From: Rhodococcus rhodnii
GTDB taxonomy: Bacteria > Actinomycetota > Actinomycetes > Mycobacteriales > Pseudonocardiaceae
Reading direction: 5' to 3'
NCBI GenBank assembly: GCA_000720375.1
Contig: JOAA01000023.1
Coordinates: forward strand, 114,647 to 178,646
Length of the DNA: 64,000 nucleotides
The notes under the pieces were generated by a model. That model was given only the letters and a program-made list of their open reading frames with translations, searched no databases and was not told the DNA's origin. Both the position numbers and the translations under genes were made by a program. Below, one piece after another: positions 43,181 to 52,371 of this stretch (positions are counted from its first letter, which is position 1; the number at the start of each line of letters is the position of its first letter).

Positions 43181-44254
43181 TCAGTAGCGTGCGCTGTTGG
43201 CGTGCAGCAAGGGGGAAACGGTCGACGACCGACCGTCCACAGTGGCCCCTGCGAACTGCAGGCTCGGTGCGAGCAGCCTGTTGTTCTCGGCGGGAAAGTT
43301 CAGCTTGGGAACTGATACCTCGTCCAGCGCGGCGCGCTGGGCATCGGTGAGGGTGACGTCGAGGGAGCCGATATTGGTCTCGAACTGGTCGATCCGGCGT
43401 GCGCCGATCACAGTGGAGACGACGCCTGGTCGCCCTCGCAGCCATGCCAGAGCCACTTGGGCGGAGGTCGCGCCGACCTCTTCGGCAATGGCGTTGAGGG
43501 CATCGATCACGACCAGTTCGGCCTCGCCCGGTGCTCGCCCGCGGGTGGTGTCCACCGATGTGGTGTTGGCGCTGGAGTACTTACCGGACAGCCAACCGCC
43601 CTTCAGCGGCGACCACGGCATCACGCCCATGCCCATGGCCTGTGCCATCGGGATCAGTTCGCCTTCCGAGGTGCGCTCGAGCAGGGAGTACTCAAGTTGC
43701 AGCGCGATGATCGGCGTCCATCCGCGCAACCGGGCGATCGTGGCCGCCTCCGCGGTCGCCCACGCAGGCACGTCGGAGAACCCGATGTACCGGATCTTTC
43801 CCGCGGCGACCAGGTCGTCCAGTGCGCGAAGGGTCTCCTCGACCGGTGTGGCCGGGTCGAAGTTGTGCAGCCAGTAGAGGTCCACGTAGTCGGTCCGCAG
43901 GCGGCGCAGCGAGTTCTCCAGCTGTTGCACGATCGCCTTACGGCTGGGCCCGCCGCCATTCGGGTCTCCCTCGTACAGGTTGCAGAAGAACTTCGTGGCG
44001 AGCACCACTCGATCACGCAGCGAAGGCTGACCGGCGAAGTAGTCACCGATGATCTTCTCGGCGTGTCCGTTGGTGTACATGTTGGCGGTATCGACGGAGT
44101 TCCCGCCGTGATCCACATAGGACGCGAGGATCTTGGCGGAATCCTCCGCGTTGCTACCCCAACCCCAATCGTCGCCGAAGGTCATCGCGCCCAGGGTGAT
44201 CGGGCTGACTCGCAGGCCTGACCGGCCGAGAGTGACGTAGGAATCAAGCGACAT
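43181..44254 (-). CDS. Aldo/keto reductase
   Basis: A 357-residue NADPH-dependent aldo-keto reductase with a TIM-barrel. The catalytic Asp/Tyr/Lys/His tetrad is visible: SVDTANMYTNGHAE (Asp, Tyr), VVLATKFF (Lys) and YVDLYWLHNFD (His). The cofactor end STVIGARRIDQFETNIGSL is typical. Start at ATG 44254, preceded by GGGATC; an ATG four codons earlier is also possible. First gene of the unit with the SDR and the CocE hydrolase; it faces the AraC regulator gene at 44416 and is probably activated by it. Confidence 0.92.
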   Translation of the reverse strand: MSLDSYVTLGRSGLRVSPITLGAMTFGDDWGWGSNAEDSAKILASYVDHGGNSVDTANMYTNGHAEKIIGDYFAGQPSLRDRVVLATKFFCNLYEGDPNGGGPSRKAIVQQLENSLRRLRTDYVDLYWLHNFDPATPVEETLRALDDLVAAGKIRYIGFSDVPAWATAEAATIARLRGWTPIIALQLEYSLLERTSEGELIPMAQAMGMGVMPWSPLKGGWLSGKYSSANTTSVDTTRGRAPGEAELVVIDALNAIAEEVGATSAQVALAWLRGRPGVVSTVIGARRIDQFETNIGSLDVTLTDAQRAALDEVSVPKLNFPAENNRLLAPSLQFAGATVDGRSSTVSPLLHANSARY

Positions 44255-44415
44255 CGTGGATCCCATCCAGTTAGGACAATGAAAGTACGTAACCCATTCA
44301 ATGCGGTTTCGTCGTGATCACCTAGACCGATGTGCGCGTTTCACTGCACGATCCGCTCAACTTTGGCCGGATCGCTGTAGTGGACGCGCGCCGACGGCAG
44401 TGGTTCACTCGACTC

Positions 44416-45306
44416 ATGGGCCACCTGGACGAACTCGGCCGCCGGATCACGCGGCTCGCCACGGACAAACATCGTCCACTATGGATCGAGGGCGTCCTGG
44501 TCTTCGCCACGGACCGGATGACCGCGCCGATGGGGACGGTCACCGAACCGATGCTCACCGTGGTCGCGCAAGGAGCCAAGCGCACTGTCCTTGGCGAGCA
44601 CGCCTTCGAACACCACCCCGGCCAGGTCTCCGTTGTGACCGTTGACCTTCCGGTGGTCGGGCAGATCATCCGAGCCAGCGCCGCCGAGCCGTTCCTCGCT
44701 CTTGGACTGCGTCTCGAACCCGCGACCGTCGCTCAGCTGTTGGTGGACGGCGGCCCCACGACGATCCGCCCGCATGACGGGCCAGGCATGGCAGTCAGCG
44801 ATGCCGGCGACGATCTGCTCGACGCCATCGTCCGGCTGATGCGGCTGCTGGACAGGCCACGCGACTTCCAGGTGCTCGCGCCCGGCGTGCGCCGGGAGAT
44901 CCACTGGTGGCTGCTGAACGGGCCGCAGGCGGCCATGCTCAGGCAGGTCGGGATCGCCGACAGCCGGCTGGCACTCGTAGCACGGGCTGTCGCGTGGATC
45001 AGGTCTCGATACGACCAGGTGATCCGGATCGACGACCTGGCATCGGACATCGGCACGAGCGTGTCCTCCCTCAACCGGCATTTCCGTGCGGTGACCGCGA
45101 TGAGCCCGCTGCAGTACCAGAAACACATCAGACTGCAGAAGGCCCGCATGGAGCTCATCGCCGCACCCCATGACGTCGCCGCGATCGGATACTCAGTCGG
45201 CTACGACAATCCGTCGCAATTCAGCCGTGAGTACCGGCGAATGTTCGGCGCGCCGCCAAGGCAGGACGCGCTGCGCCTGCAGACAATGGACATCGTGCGG
45301 GAGTAG
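44416..45306 (+). CDS. AraC family transcriptional regulator
   Basis: A 296-residue activator-type regulator. The N-terminal two thirds are an AraC_N cupin-like domain (MLTVVAQGAKRTVLGEHAFEHHPGQ, MLRQVGIADSRLALVARAVAWI), and the C-terminal 100 residues contain two HTHs: IDDLASDIGTSVSSLNRHF and HDVAAIGYSVGYDNPSQFSREYRRMFG (in two parts), typical of AraC/XylS. Start ATG 44416 is chosen from the domain boundary; no good ribosome-binding site is present and the frame is open upstream. It is divergent from the aldo-keto reductase operon and its probable activator. Confidence 0.88.
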   Translation: MGHLDELGRRITRLATDKHRPLWIEGVLVFATDRMTAPMGTVTEPMLTVVAQGAKRTVLGEHAFEHHPGQVSVVTVDLPVVGQIIRASAAEPFLALGLRLEPATVAQLLVDGGPTTIRPHDGPGMAVSDAGDDLLDAIVRLMRLLDRPRDFQVLAPGVRREIHWWLLNGPQAAMLRQVGIADSRLALVARAVAWIRSRYDQVIRIDDLASDIGTSVSSLNRHFRAVTAMSPLQYQKHIRLQKARMELIAAPHDVAAIGYSVGYDNPSQFSREYRRMFGAPPRQDALRLQTMDIVRE

Positions 45307-45406
45307 CCAGCCGGCCTATCCCGCCCGTGGACCGAACCGGGTGGCCTGGCGGTCGAGAAAACCGTTGGCAGATCGAGGAAACAGGTCCGAGTCCGTTGTG
45401 GCAGCA

Positions 45407-46831
45407 TCATCGCTCCTTTCCGAGGACTTCGGGAAGGTCGCGCCCGGCACGCAGCACAATCCCATCGGGACGGACGAGGGCGGCGGTCGCGTGGCCGCGG
45501 CGCAGCCAGTCGGTCAGGTCTACGTCGGCCCTCACAAGTACGACGTCGCGCTGTTCGAGTTCGGCGCGTACGGCCGCGGTGGGGGTTTCGGCGGTGACGA
45601 GCGCGAAGCGGCCCGCTGCCGCGTCGTCGAATCTGGTGCCGTCGGCGAGTGGCGCGTTCGGGCAGAGCCGACGCGCGAGGCCGCGGCACAGGCGTGACAC
45701 GGGTAGCGGCGGGGTCTCGCTGGTGAGGACGATGAACCGGGCGAGCAGTGGTGCCAGCACGCCGCGCAGGACGTCGCCGGCGTGGCCGCCTTCGGTCATC
45801 GCGGCGCCGACGAACTTGGCCAGGCGGATCATGGTGGTGGCGTGGGGTTTGCGTTCGGTTTCGTAGGTGTCCAGCACGGTGTTGGGGAGGGTGCCAGCCT
45901 GCACGGCGGCGAGTTTCCAGGCGAGGTTGGCGGCGTCGCGCAGACCGGCACCCATGCCCTGGCCGATGAACGGTGGGGTGAGGTGGGCGGCGTCACCGAG
46001 CAGGAACACGCGGCGGTCGCGCCAGCGGGCGGCGACCTGGGCGCGGAAGGTGTACTCCGCCACGCGGACGATCTCCAGCCGCTCGACCGGGACGTCACCC
46101 GTCCAGGCTGCGATGAGGGGGTGCAGCCGGGCGGGGTCGCGGTAGTGGTCAGCGGTTTCGCCGGGAGCGAGACGGAACTCCCAGCGGTAGCGGGTGTCGC
46201 CGACGCGCATGTACGTCGCCGCGCGGACCGGGTCGCAGACCTGGTGCGCGCCCTCCCACTGGGCGAGATCGGCGTCGGTGGCCACGTCGACCACGAGCCA
46301 ACGCTGGGCGAACCGCAGGTCCCGCATGGTGGCACCGATCGCGGATCGCACGATGCTGTTGGCGCCGTCGCAGCCCAGTACGTACTCGGCACGAATCTCC
46401 TCCGACTCGTCGACGACTACTCGTACCCCGGTCCCGTCCTGGGTCACGCCGGTGACCTCGGCGCCGCCGCGAAGCGTGACGGAGCTGTGCCGTTTGAGGT
46501 TGGCGCGCAGGATCGCCTCGAGGTCGGGCTGGTCGAACATGTTCGCCTCAGGATAGCCGTGCCGGCCGGGGCCGCGGCGGAATTCGGCCAGCACGCGCAG
46601 GTTCCGGTCCAGCAGTCGCAACCCGTGGCTGGGGCGGGAGATCGCGGCGAACTCGTCCCGTACGCCGAGCCGGGCGAGCAGCCGGTAGACCTCGTCGTCG
46701 AGGTGGACCGCGCGGGGCTGCGGATACACCGACTCCCACCGGTCGAGCACCAGGCACTCGACGCCGTACTGGCCCAGCAACGTTGCCGCAGTGAGCCCAG
46801 TCGGGCCGGCGCCCACGATGACGACGGTCAT
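45407..46831 (-). CDS. FAD-dependent aromatic hydroxylase, MhpA-like
   Basis: A 474-residue class A flavin monooxygenase like 3-(3-hydroxyphenyl)propionate hydroxylase. FAD motif VIVGAGPTGLTAATLL at residues 4-19, GCDGANSIVRSA near 155, and LLGDAAHLTPPFIGQGMGAG near 275. The C-terminal domain ends with ALVRPDGIVLRAG. Its ATG overlaps the TGA of the acyl-CoA ligase gene (ATGA). It is the last of four coupled genes with an extradiol-type dioxygenase, an FAH hydrolase and an acyl-CoA ligase, and would supply the diphenol that the dioxygenase opens. The substrate is an aromatic compound not identifiable from sequence. Confidence 0.88.
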   Translation of the reverse strand: MTVVIVGAGPTGLTAATLLGQYGVECLVLDRWESVYPQPRAVHLDDEVYRLLARLGVRDEFAAISRPSHGLRLLDRNLRVLAEFRRGPGRHGYPEANMFDQPDLEAILRANLKRHSSVTLRGGAEVTGVTQDGTGVRVVVDESEEIRAEYVLGCDGANSIVRSAIGATMRDLRFAQRWLVVDVATDADLAQWEGAHQVCDPVRAATYMRVGDTRYRWEFRLAPGETADHYRDPARLHPLIAAWTGDVPVERLEIVRVAEYTFRAQVAARWRDRRVFLLGDAAHLTPPFIGQGMGAGLRDAANLAWKLAAVQAGTLPNTVLDTYETERKPHATTMIRLAKFVGAAMTEGGHAGDVLRGVLAPLLARFIVLTSETPPLPVSRLCRGLARRLCPNAPLADGTRFDDAAAGRFALVTAETPTAAVRAELEQRDVVLVRADVDLTDWLRRGHATAALVRPDGIVLRAGRDLPEVLGKER

Positions 46832-48663
46832 GACTGCTCCGCCACGGTCCATCGGATCGCGTACTGGTCGAGGATGGTCTTCACCGCGGCCTGGTCGGTG
46901 TCGAGGGTAACGGTGACGGTCGCGATCACGTTGCCGTCCTCGATCACCGCGTCGACCGCCACACCGTCGAGGTTGGTGAGGGCGTCGGCGATGGCACGGC
47001 GGGTGGCGTCGGCTCGCAGCGCAAGCTTGTAGGGCTTGCCGACGTCGGTCATCGGCAGCGTGTCGAGCACGGTCACCGCCTTGGGTGCGGCTGCCCGCTC
47101 GGGTACGCGCTCGCTCGCCCAGGCACACAGTTCGTCCGTGGTGACGGCTGAGCCGGGGGCGATGGTCACGTACGCGACGGGCACCTCGCCGGCGTGCGGG
47201 TCCGGGCGCCCGACCGCGCCCGCCGCAGTCACCGTCGGGTGGGCCAGCAGCGCTTCCTCGATGAGGGCCGGGTCGATGTTGTGACCGCCACGAATGATCA
47301 GGTCCTTGGCGCGGCCGGCGAGGTAGACGAAGCCGTCGCCGTCGACGCGGGCGAGGTCGCCGGTGTCCAGCCAACCGTCGACCAGCTTGCCCAAGCCGTC
47401 CAGGACGTGACCGCGGGAGTTCCGGCCGGTGACGTAACCGGCGAAGACGGCCGGCCCGCTGATCGCCAGCACTCCTGTGTCGAGCACCTTCATCTGTTGG
47501 TAGGGCAGACGTTGGCCGACCGAGCCCGGCCGGGGCGCGTTGGGGAAGCCGCGCGCGCTGGCACAGGTGGCTTCGGTCAGGCCGTAGCCCTCGACCAGCG
47601 GCACGGCCGTGTGAGTCTCGAAGGCATTCCGTACCGCGGCGGGCAGCGGCGAGGCGCCGACCATCGCGAACCGCAGGCTGGTGATGTCGGCGTCGACCGG
47701 GCAGTGCGCCAGTACGGAATAGACGGTGGGCACCGCGCTCATCGTGACGATCCGGTAGTGCTCGACGATCTTCCAGAACTCCGCGTACAGGGCGGGTTCG
47801 CGGTAGCCGAGCGGGCCGGCCCACACCACGTGCTGGCCCTTGAACAACGGCGTGAGCAGGGTGACGACCAGTGCGTTGACGTGGAACAGGGGCAGGGCGG
47901 CGAACAGGACGGAGTCCTCGTCCAGCAACGAGTTGATGGCCAGCATCCACGCGTTGGCAACCTCGCCTTCATGGGTATGCGCGGCGAGTTTCGGGGTGCC
48001 GGTGGTGCCGCCGGTGTGGAAGAACGCGGCCAGGTCGGTGCTCGCCGGCGACTCTCCGTCGAATGTGGACGATTCGGCGGCGGCCAGCTCGGCGAGGTAG
48101 CCGACCAGGACACCGTCGAGCGCCGGCAGCGGCGGAGGTACGTTCATCGCGCCGGTGGGGCGCAGCACCAGCACCGCGTCGAGCAGGCCGTCGCCGGCGA
48201 GCTTCCGCGCGGTGTCCCAGATGGACGGTGCCAGTTCCGGTCCGGCGGTGATGAGCACCCGGGCGCCGCAGCGGGTGAGCAGTCGGGTGAGGTGCGTGGC
48301 CGACAGGCCGCCGTTGAGGGGTGCTGCGATGCCGGCGAGTTGCGCGGCAAGGGTGGCTCCGATCAGCTCCGCACAGTTCCCGGACATCAGCGCGACCGCG
48401 TCGGCACGCCGAACTCCCAACCGTCGCAACACGTTCGCGTACCGGTGCACGTCGGCGAGCAGGTCGGCGAACGTACGCGTGACCGGTTCGTGCCATCGAA
48501 CCGCCTCGGGCAGGACGGTGATCGCAGTGCGGTCCGGCCACAGCGTCGCGGCCCGGCGCAGTAAGGCGTAAGTCGACTCGGGCAGGCCGCGCGCCGACAG
48601 CGGCACAGTTTCGATCGCGGTCAGGTCGTCCGGTGCGGCGTAGCGGGGCCAGAGCAGGCTCAT
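46828..48663 (-). CDS. Acyl-CoA synthetase (AMP-forming)
   Basis: A 611-residue ANL-family ligase. The AMP-binding motif AFFHTGGTTGTPKLA (about 200-215), GYGLTEATCA (about 350), GWLDTGDLARVDGDGF (about 455) and the C-terminal lysine in DVGKPYKLALR (about 555) are present. It activates a carboxylic acid as an acyl-adenylate and then a CoA thioester. Ends overlap both neighbours by ATGA. In this operon it would activate either the aromatic acid before hydroxylation or the aliphatic acid left after ring cleavage. The C-terminus is slightly longer than usual, with a tail VTLDTDQAAVKTILDQYAIRW. Confidence 0.9.
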   Translation of the reverse strand: MSLLWPRYAAPDDLTAIETVPLSARGLPESTYALLRRAATLWPDRTAITVLPEAVRWHEPVTRTFADLLADVHRYANVLRRLGVRRADAVALMSGNCAELIGATLAAQLAGIAAPLNGGLSATHLTRLLTRCGARVLITAGPELAPSIWDTARKLAGDGLLDAVLVLRPTGAMNVPPPLPALDGVLVGYLAELAAAESSTFDGESPASTDLAAFFHTGGTTGTPKLAAHTHEGEVANAWMLAINSLLDEDSVLFAALPLFHVNALVVTLLTPLFKGQHVVWAGPLGYREPALYAEFWKIVEHYRIVTMSAVPTVYSVLAHCPVDADITSLRFAMVGASPLPAAVRNAFETHTAVPLVEGYGLTEATCASARGFPNAPRPGSVGQRLPYQQMKVLDTGVLAISGPAVFAGYVTGRNSRGHVLDGLGKLVDGWLDTGDLARVDGDGFVYLAGRAKDLIIRGGHNIDPALIEEALLAHPTVTAAGAVGRPDPHAGEVPVAYVTIAPGSAVTTDELCAWASERVPERAAAPKAVTVLDTLPMTDVGKPYKLALRADATRRAIADALTNLDGVAVDAVIEDGNVIATVTVTLDTDQAAVKTILDQYAIRWTVAEQS

Positions 48664-49586
48664 CGTGTCCACCTCACGGTCGTGCGCTGCCGGCCGAGGT
48701 CGATCGCGCCGTCGTCGGTCGCGATGGCGGCCTCGATGATGTCCCCGTCCCGCAGGTACTTCGGATTCCTGGCCTGGGACCTGAAGAACAACCGCCACTT
48801 CGTGGTGGCGGGCAGCAGCGACCCGACGATCTCGACCGGCTTGGGTGGGGCGGACAGCGCGGTGCCGACGGGGGTGCCGGTCAGCAGCAGGTCACCGGGA
48901 TCCATGCGCTGGAACCGGGTCAACGCCCGCAACGCCGCAAGCGGCGGATAGATCATGTCGGCGGCGGTCATGTCCTGCCGGATCTCGCCGTTGACCGACA
49001 ACCGCAGCCGCAGGTCGGTGAACCGCTTGAACTCGTCGGCGTCCAGCAGCACCAGCGCCGGCCCGACCGGGGTGAACGTCGGATAGGACTTGGACTCGTA
49101 GAACTGGGTCTTGGGCAGCTGCAGGTCCCGGGCGGAGACGTCGTTCGTGATCACCAGCCCGGCGACGTGGCCGGCCATGTTCTCGATCTCGGTGCCGACA
49201 GGCAGCGGGCGGCCGATGACGAGCGCGATCTCGACCTCGTAGTCGAGCAGCCGCACGTGCGCCGGCTTGACGACGTCGTCGTGTGGGCCGCTGATCGAAC
49301 CGGACGCCTTGCGGAAGAACGTGAGCGGAACGGTGCCGGGGTTCATGCCTGCGTCGCGGACGTGGGAGACGAAGTTGGTCATCTGCGCCACGACCCGGCA
49401 CGGCGCGGTGACGGGCGAGACCAAGGAGAGGGACTCGACCGGCACCGCGTCTCCACTCGCCGCCTCGATCGCCGGCTGATCGGCGAGCAACTGCGCGGTG
49501 GTTTGGGCGTGGGTGTCGATGCGGACCGCGCCCTCGGGGGTGGCGACCCACCAGGAGTCCGCGGTGCGGAGGATGGCGGTGCTCAT
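48660..49586 (-). CDS. Fumarylacetoacetate hydrolase family protein
   Basis: A 308-residue FAH-superfamily metal-dependent C-C hydrolase or isomerase. Core motifs: VVAQMTNFVSHVRDAGM, HVRLLDYEVEIALVIGRPL (metal-binding Glu residues), VAGLVITNDVSARDLQ, and DPGDLLLTGTPVGTAL. In aromatic meta-cleavage pathways this enzyme hydrolyses the ring-opened dienoate. Its stop overlaps the ATG of the ligase gene, and its start overlaps the stop of the dioxygenase (both ATGA). It therefore probably acts on the dioxygenase product. Confidence 0.88.
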   Translation of the reverse strand: MSTAILRTADSWWVATPEGAVRIDTHAQTTAQLLADQPAIEAASGDAVPVESLSLVSPVTAPCRVVAQMTNFVSHVRDAGMNPGTVPLTFFRKASGSISGPHDDVVKPAHVRLLDYEVEIALVIGRPLPVGTEIENMAGHVAGLVITNDVSARDLQLPKTQFYESKSYPTFTPVGPALVLLDADEFKRFTDLRLRLSVNGEIRQDMTAADMIYPPLAALRALTRFQRMDPGDLLLTGTPVGTALSAPPKPVEIVGSLLPATTKWRLFFRSQARNPKYLRDGDIIEAAIATDDGAIDLGRQRTTVRWTR

Positions 49587-50707
49587 GTGGTGGCTACTTT
49601 CAACAGGCCGCGCAGGCGGGAAAGGTCGAACTCGTTGTCCTGGCGCAATGCGGCGGCGATCGCCCGCAGCTCGCGCAGGGATTCCCGGCCGGGTGTGATG
49701 CCGAGGAAGTCCTTTGTGGCCGGTGGGCCCCACTGAGCGAGACCGGATGCGGTCATGGGCGCCCATCCGGGTTCGAGGGAGCAGTCGAACATGTCGCCGT
49801 CGGTGAAGTGCTCGACCAGGAACCCGTCCGGATCGCGCCAGTAGTCGAAGATCTGACTGCCCTGGATGTGCCTGCCGACACCCCAGGAACGCCGGTAGCC
49901 GTGGTCGAGCAGGTACTGGCCACCGGCGGCCAGCGCGTCCAGGTCGGCCACCTGATAGGCCGAGTGCACGTACCGGTTCGAGGGGCCGAGAGTGAGCGCC
50001 AGCGTGTGGTGGTCGGTCGGCGTGGCGCCGCGGTCGCAGCGGACGAAGCTCATCACCGGCCCGCGCTCACGCTGACCGGCGTAGTACAAGAAGTCGCTGA
50101 CGATCAGCCCCAGATGCTGGAGATACCAGTCGAGGGTCTCGCGGTACCTGGTGGTCTGGACCACGACGTGACCGAGGCGCTGCACCCGCGCCGGTTCACG
50201 AGGCGGCCGCTGCACAGCGTTGGCCCGTACGACCCGACGCCCGGCGTTGACCACGAGTGGTGCCTGCGAGGGCAGCCCCGCCAGTTCGTGGGTGTCGGCC
50301 ACGACCCGCACCCGCAGCCGACTCGGGTCGTAGAGCTCGGCGGCCAGCCCGCCGAGACTCTCCGGCAGCTTGGTGACCTTCACCCCGGCGGCGTCCGCGA
50401 GCCGCAGTACGTCCTTCGAGTCGGCCGCGGCGAACGCAGGGCCGAGGAACCGCGAGCGTGGCCCTTTCCGGATGAGCACGCACGGCGAGCCAGGGTCGGT
50501 CCCCCGCAGCTGCAACTCGTCGGGTGTCCGTAGCGCCGTGGTGAACCCGAACGCACCGGCGAACACCTCGGCGGCCGCGAGGTCCGGCTTCTCGAACTCC
50601 AGCCAGGCCAGGTCCCGCACCTTGACGATCGGGTCGGCCACCCGCCCGGGGTGCTCGCCACGCAAGGCGCCCTGCTCGCTGTGCACACCACTGTGTGGAT
50701 CCCTCAT
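49583..50707 (-). CDS. Extradiol-type ring-cleavage dioxygenase (VOC family)
   Basis: A 374-residue protein with two vicinal-oxygen-chelate domains, like catechol 2,3-dioxygenases. Likely iron ligands in the C-terminal domain are His in RLGHVVVQTTRY (about 185), His in YVHSAYQVADL (about 240) and Glu in GFLVEHFTDGD (about 300). The N-terminal domain, ending near residue 160, begins VRDLAWLEFEKPDLAAAEVF. Start ATG 50707 follows GGGAGTGG; GTG two codons earlier is also possible. First gene of the four-gene aromatic operon; the palindrome 50726-50759 lies 19 bp upstream, where the divergent TetR regulator should bind. Cleaves a catechol-type ring next to a hydroxyl with O2. Confidence 0.85.
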   Translation of the reverse strand: MRDPHSGVHSEQGALRGEHPGRVADPIVKVRDLAWLEFEKPDLAAAEVFAGAFGFTTALRTPDELQLRGTDPGSPCVLIRKGPRSRFLGPAFAAADSKDVLRLADAAGVKVTKLPESLGGLAAELYDPSRLRVRVVADTHELAGLPSQAPLVVNAGRRVVRANAVQRPPREPARVQRLGHVVVQTTRYRETLDWYLQHLGLIVSDFLYYAGQRERGPVMSFVRCDRGATPTDHHTLALTLGPSNRYVHSAYQVADLDALAAGGQYLLDHGYRRSWGVGRHIQGSQIFDYWRDPDGFLVEHFTDGDMFDCSLEPGWAPMTASGLAQWGPPATKDFLGITPGRESLRELRAIAAALRQDNEFDLSRLRGLLKVATT

Positions 50708-50725
50708 GACCACTCCCTTGAGGTT

Positions 50726-50759
50726 CTGACGATATCTTCAGTTACGATCATATCGTCAG
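50726..50759. promoter_or_regulatory. Palindromic operator for the divergent TetR regulator
   Basis: CTGACGATAT (50726-50735) and ATATCGTCAG (50750-50759) are exact inverted repeats around 14 bp. Inside the right half there is a second dyad, ACGAT CAT ATCGT (50744-50756). It lies between the dioxygenase start and the TetR start. Confidence 0.75.
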
Positions 50760-50804
50760 TCAAGAGCTTCTGAGGATTTCGTCAGTCTTGGTATCGTGGC
50801 GCGC

Positions 50805-51470
50805 ATGATCGAGCACGCGCCCCCGAACCGCCTGGAACGGCGCAAGGCACGAACCCGCGCCGCGCTGGTCCGCGCGGCCCAGGCGTTCATCGCGTCCGGG
50901 AGGCTGAACGCCCCGATCCTGGAGATCACCCAGGCCGCGGACGTCGGGATGGGCTCGTTCTACAACCACTTCCAGACCAAGGAGGAGCTGTTCCACGCCG
51001 CGGTCGAGGACGCGCTCGACGCCTACGGCGCGGCGCTCGACCAGCTCACCGTGGGCCTGGACGACCCGGCACAGGTGTTCGCGCAGAGCTTCCGGCTGAC
51101 CGGGCGCCTGCATCGCCGTGCACCCGAACTCAGCAAGGTCCTGCTGTACAACGGACTGGCACTACTCGGTGCCGACAAGGGCTTGGCCCCGCGCGCCCGC
51201 CGCGACATCGAGCACGCGACCCGCACCGGCCGGTTCACCACCCCGGACCCCGAACTCGCCCTGACGATCGTGGCCGGCGCGGCGCTGTCCCTGGGGCAAC
51301 TCCTGCACGACCAGCCCGACCGCGACGACGCCACGGCCACCGACCAGATCACCGAGGACCTGCTCCGCATGCTCGGCATCCCAGCCACCGAGGCCCACGA
51401 CATCTGCCGACGTTCCCTACCCGATCTGGAGATACACGTAGACGCCGACCAGCGAGGTGTCTCCGGTTAG
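50805..51470 (+). CDS. TetR/AcrR family transcriptional regulator
   Basis: A 221-residue regulator. The HTH is near residues 15-60: RKARTRAALVRAAQAFIASG and ILEITQAADVGMGSFYNHFQ with TKEELFHAAVE. The remaining helices form the ligand domain, with a C-terminal tail DLEIHVDADQRGVSG. ATG 50805 has no clear ribosome-binding site, and the upstream GTG (50796) is in frame; leaderless translation is possible. Divergent from the aromatic operon with the palindrome between them, it most likely represses that operon until the aromatic substrate or an acyl-CoA intermediate binds. Confidence 0.88.
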   Translation: MIEHAPPNRLERRKARTRAALVRAAQAFIASGRLNAPILEITQAADVGMGSFYNHFQTKEELFHAAVEDALDAYGAALDQLTVGLDDPAQVFAQSFRLTGRLHRRAPELSKVLLYNGLALLGADKGLAPRARRDIEHATRTGRFTTPDPELALTIVAGAALSLGQLLHDQPDRDDATATDQITEDLLRMLGIPATEAHDICRRSLPDLEIHVDADQRGVSG

Positions 51471-51855
51471 ATCCAAAGATCGAACCGTGGCTTTTCTTGC
51501 CACAATTGTCAGCGCAGGCAAGAACTGCCCACCCCTGAATTTCCGCACCAAACGTGCCAGCGGGCAAACCGCCCGAGGTCCTGGCCTGCAAAGCCCTCGG
51601 CAAACCCGACCGAATTCTTGATCCGCACGCAAAAAGGGAAGTGCGCGTCGGGTAATTCGAATGCACACCGACCCCAGGAGCCGGCTGTTCGGAGAATAAA
51701 TTTGCGGCCTGTCCCGGACAGTGGACGACCGGCTGAACGCGATGGCCATGATCGGATCACACTATTCCCGCCATATGGAATTGATCATGTATGGGCGCCG
51801 ACGGTCGGTTATGAACAGTGAGAGATAACCCGACCGCTCGGAAGGGAGTCCTCCC
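51471..51855. other. Intergenic stretch, small hairpin only
   Basis: Between the TetR gene and the secreted protein. A small hairpin GTGGC (51487-51491) / GCCAC (51499-51503) follows the TetR stop and could be its terminator. The rest is A/T-richer and holds the promoter of the next gene. No credible open frame was seen. Confidence 0.5.
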
Positions 51856-52266
51856 ATGCGTGTCCGTTCAGCTTTTGCCAGACGGGTCTTACCCGTCGTT
51901 GTGACCGTCCTCGCGCTGCTCGTGCCGATGGCCACACCGGCCGCCGCGTACACCTCGCACAGAGGCAGCCCAACCACCCTCGACGTGTGGTACGCGGCCG
52001 GTGACAACGAACCCCAACTCGGGCCCAACATCTTCCACATCATCGGTCACGGCAACTGCAGCTATCACGTCGTGAAGTACACCTACAAAGGCCAGAGCCG
52101 CTTCATCCCCATCAACTGCAACGGGGAAAAAGTGGTGTCCATCGCTCCGCTCGGACCCACCGCCTACCCACTGACCTGGACACTCTGCTACTACCACTTC
52201 ATCAAGCACGTACTCGTCATGTCCTGCAGCCCCACACTGACCGAGGACACGGTGTACACCACCTGA
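51856..52266 (+). CDS. Secreted hypothetical protein with four cysteines
   Basis: A 136-residue exported protein. Residues 1-31 are a signal peptide (basic N-terminus RSAFARR, hydrophobic core VLPVVVTVLALLV, cleavage after TPAAA). The mature protein has four cysteines (GNCSYH, INCNGE, TLCYYH, MSCSPT), likely two disulfides, and many aromatic residues in a beta-rich pattern. Start ATG 51856 follows AAGGGAG. A terminator hairpin follows at 52279-52302, so it is monocistronic. I do not recognise the family; size and disulfide pattern suggest a small extracellular beta-sandwich protein or inhibitor. Confidence 0.75.
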   Translation: MRVRSAFARRVLPVVVTVLALLVPMATPAAAYTSHRGSPTTLDVWYAAGDNEPQLGPNIFHIIGHGNCSYHVVKYTYKGQSRFIPINCNGEKVVSIAPLGPTAYPLTWTLCYYHFIKHVLVMSCSPTLTEDTVYTT

Positions 52267-52278
52267 TTCGCACCCCCG

Positions 52279-52302
52279 CCGGCCCGGTCCAGGCCGGGCC
52301 GG
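52279..52302 (+). terminator. Hairpin after the secreted protein
   Basis: CCGGCCCGG (52279-52287) pairs with CCGGGCCGG (52294-52302), loop of six, 12 nt beyond the stop codon. No T-run. Confidence 0.6.
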
Positions 52303-52371
52303 TGGAAGCCGCGTTTCGAGCGAGCGTCGGCCGGCATAGAGCTGGAGGATGACCCCGGCCCGCGTTGCTAG

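Noticed and set aside
45782..48564. Two long plus-strand frames across the aromatic operon
   Set aside because: Antisense to the hydroxylase and the ligase, whose motifs are clear; not genes.
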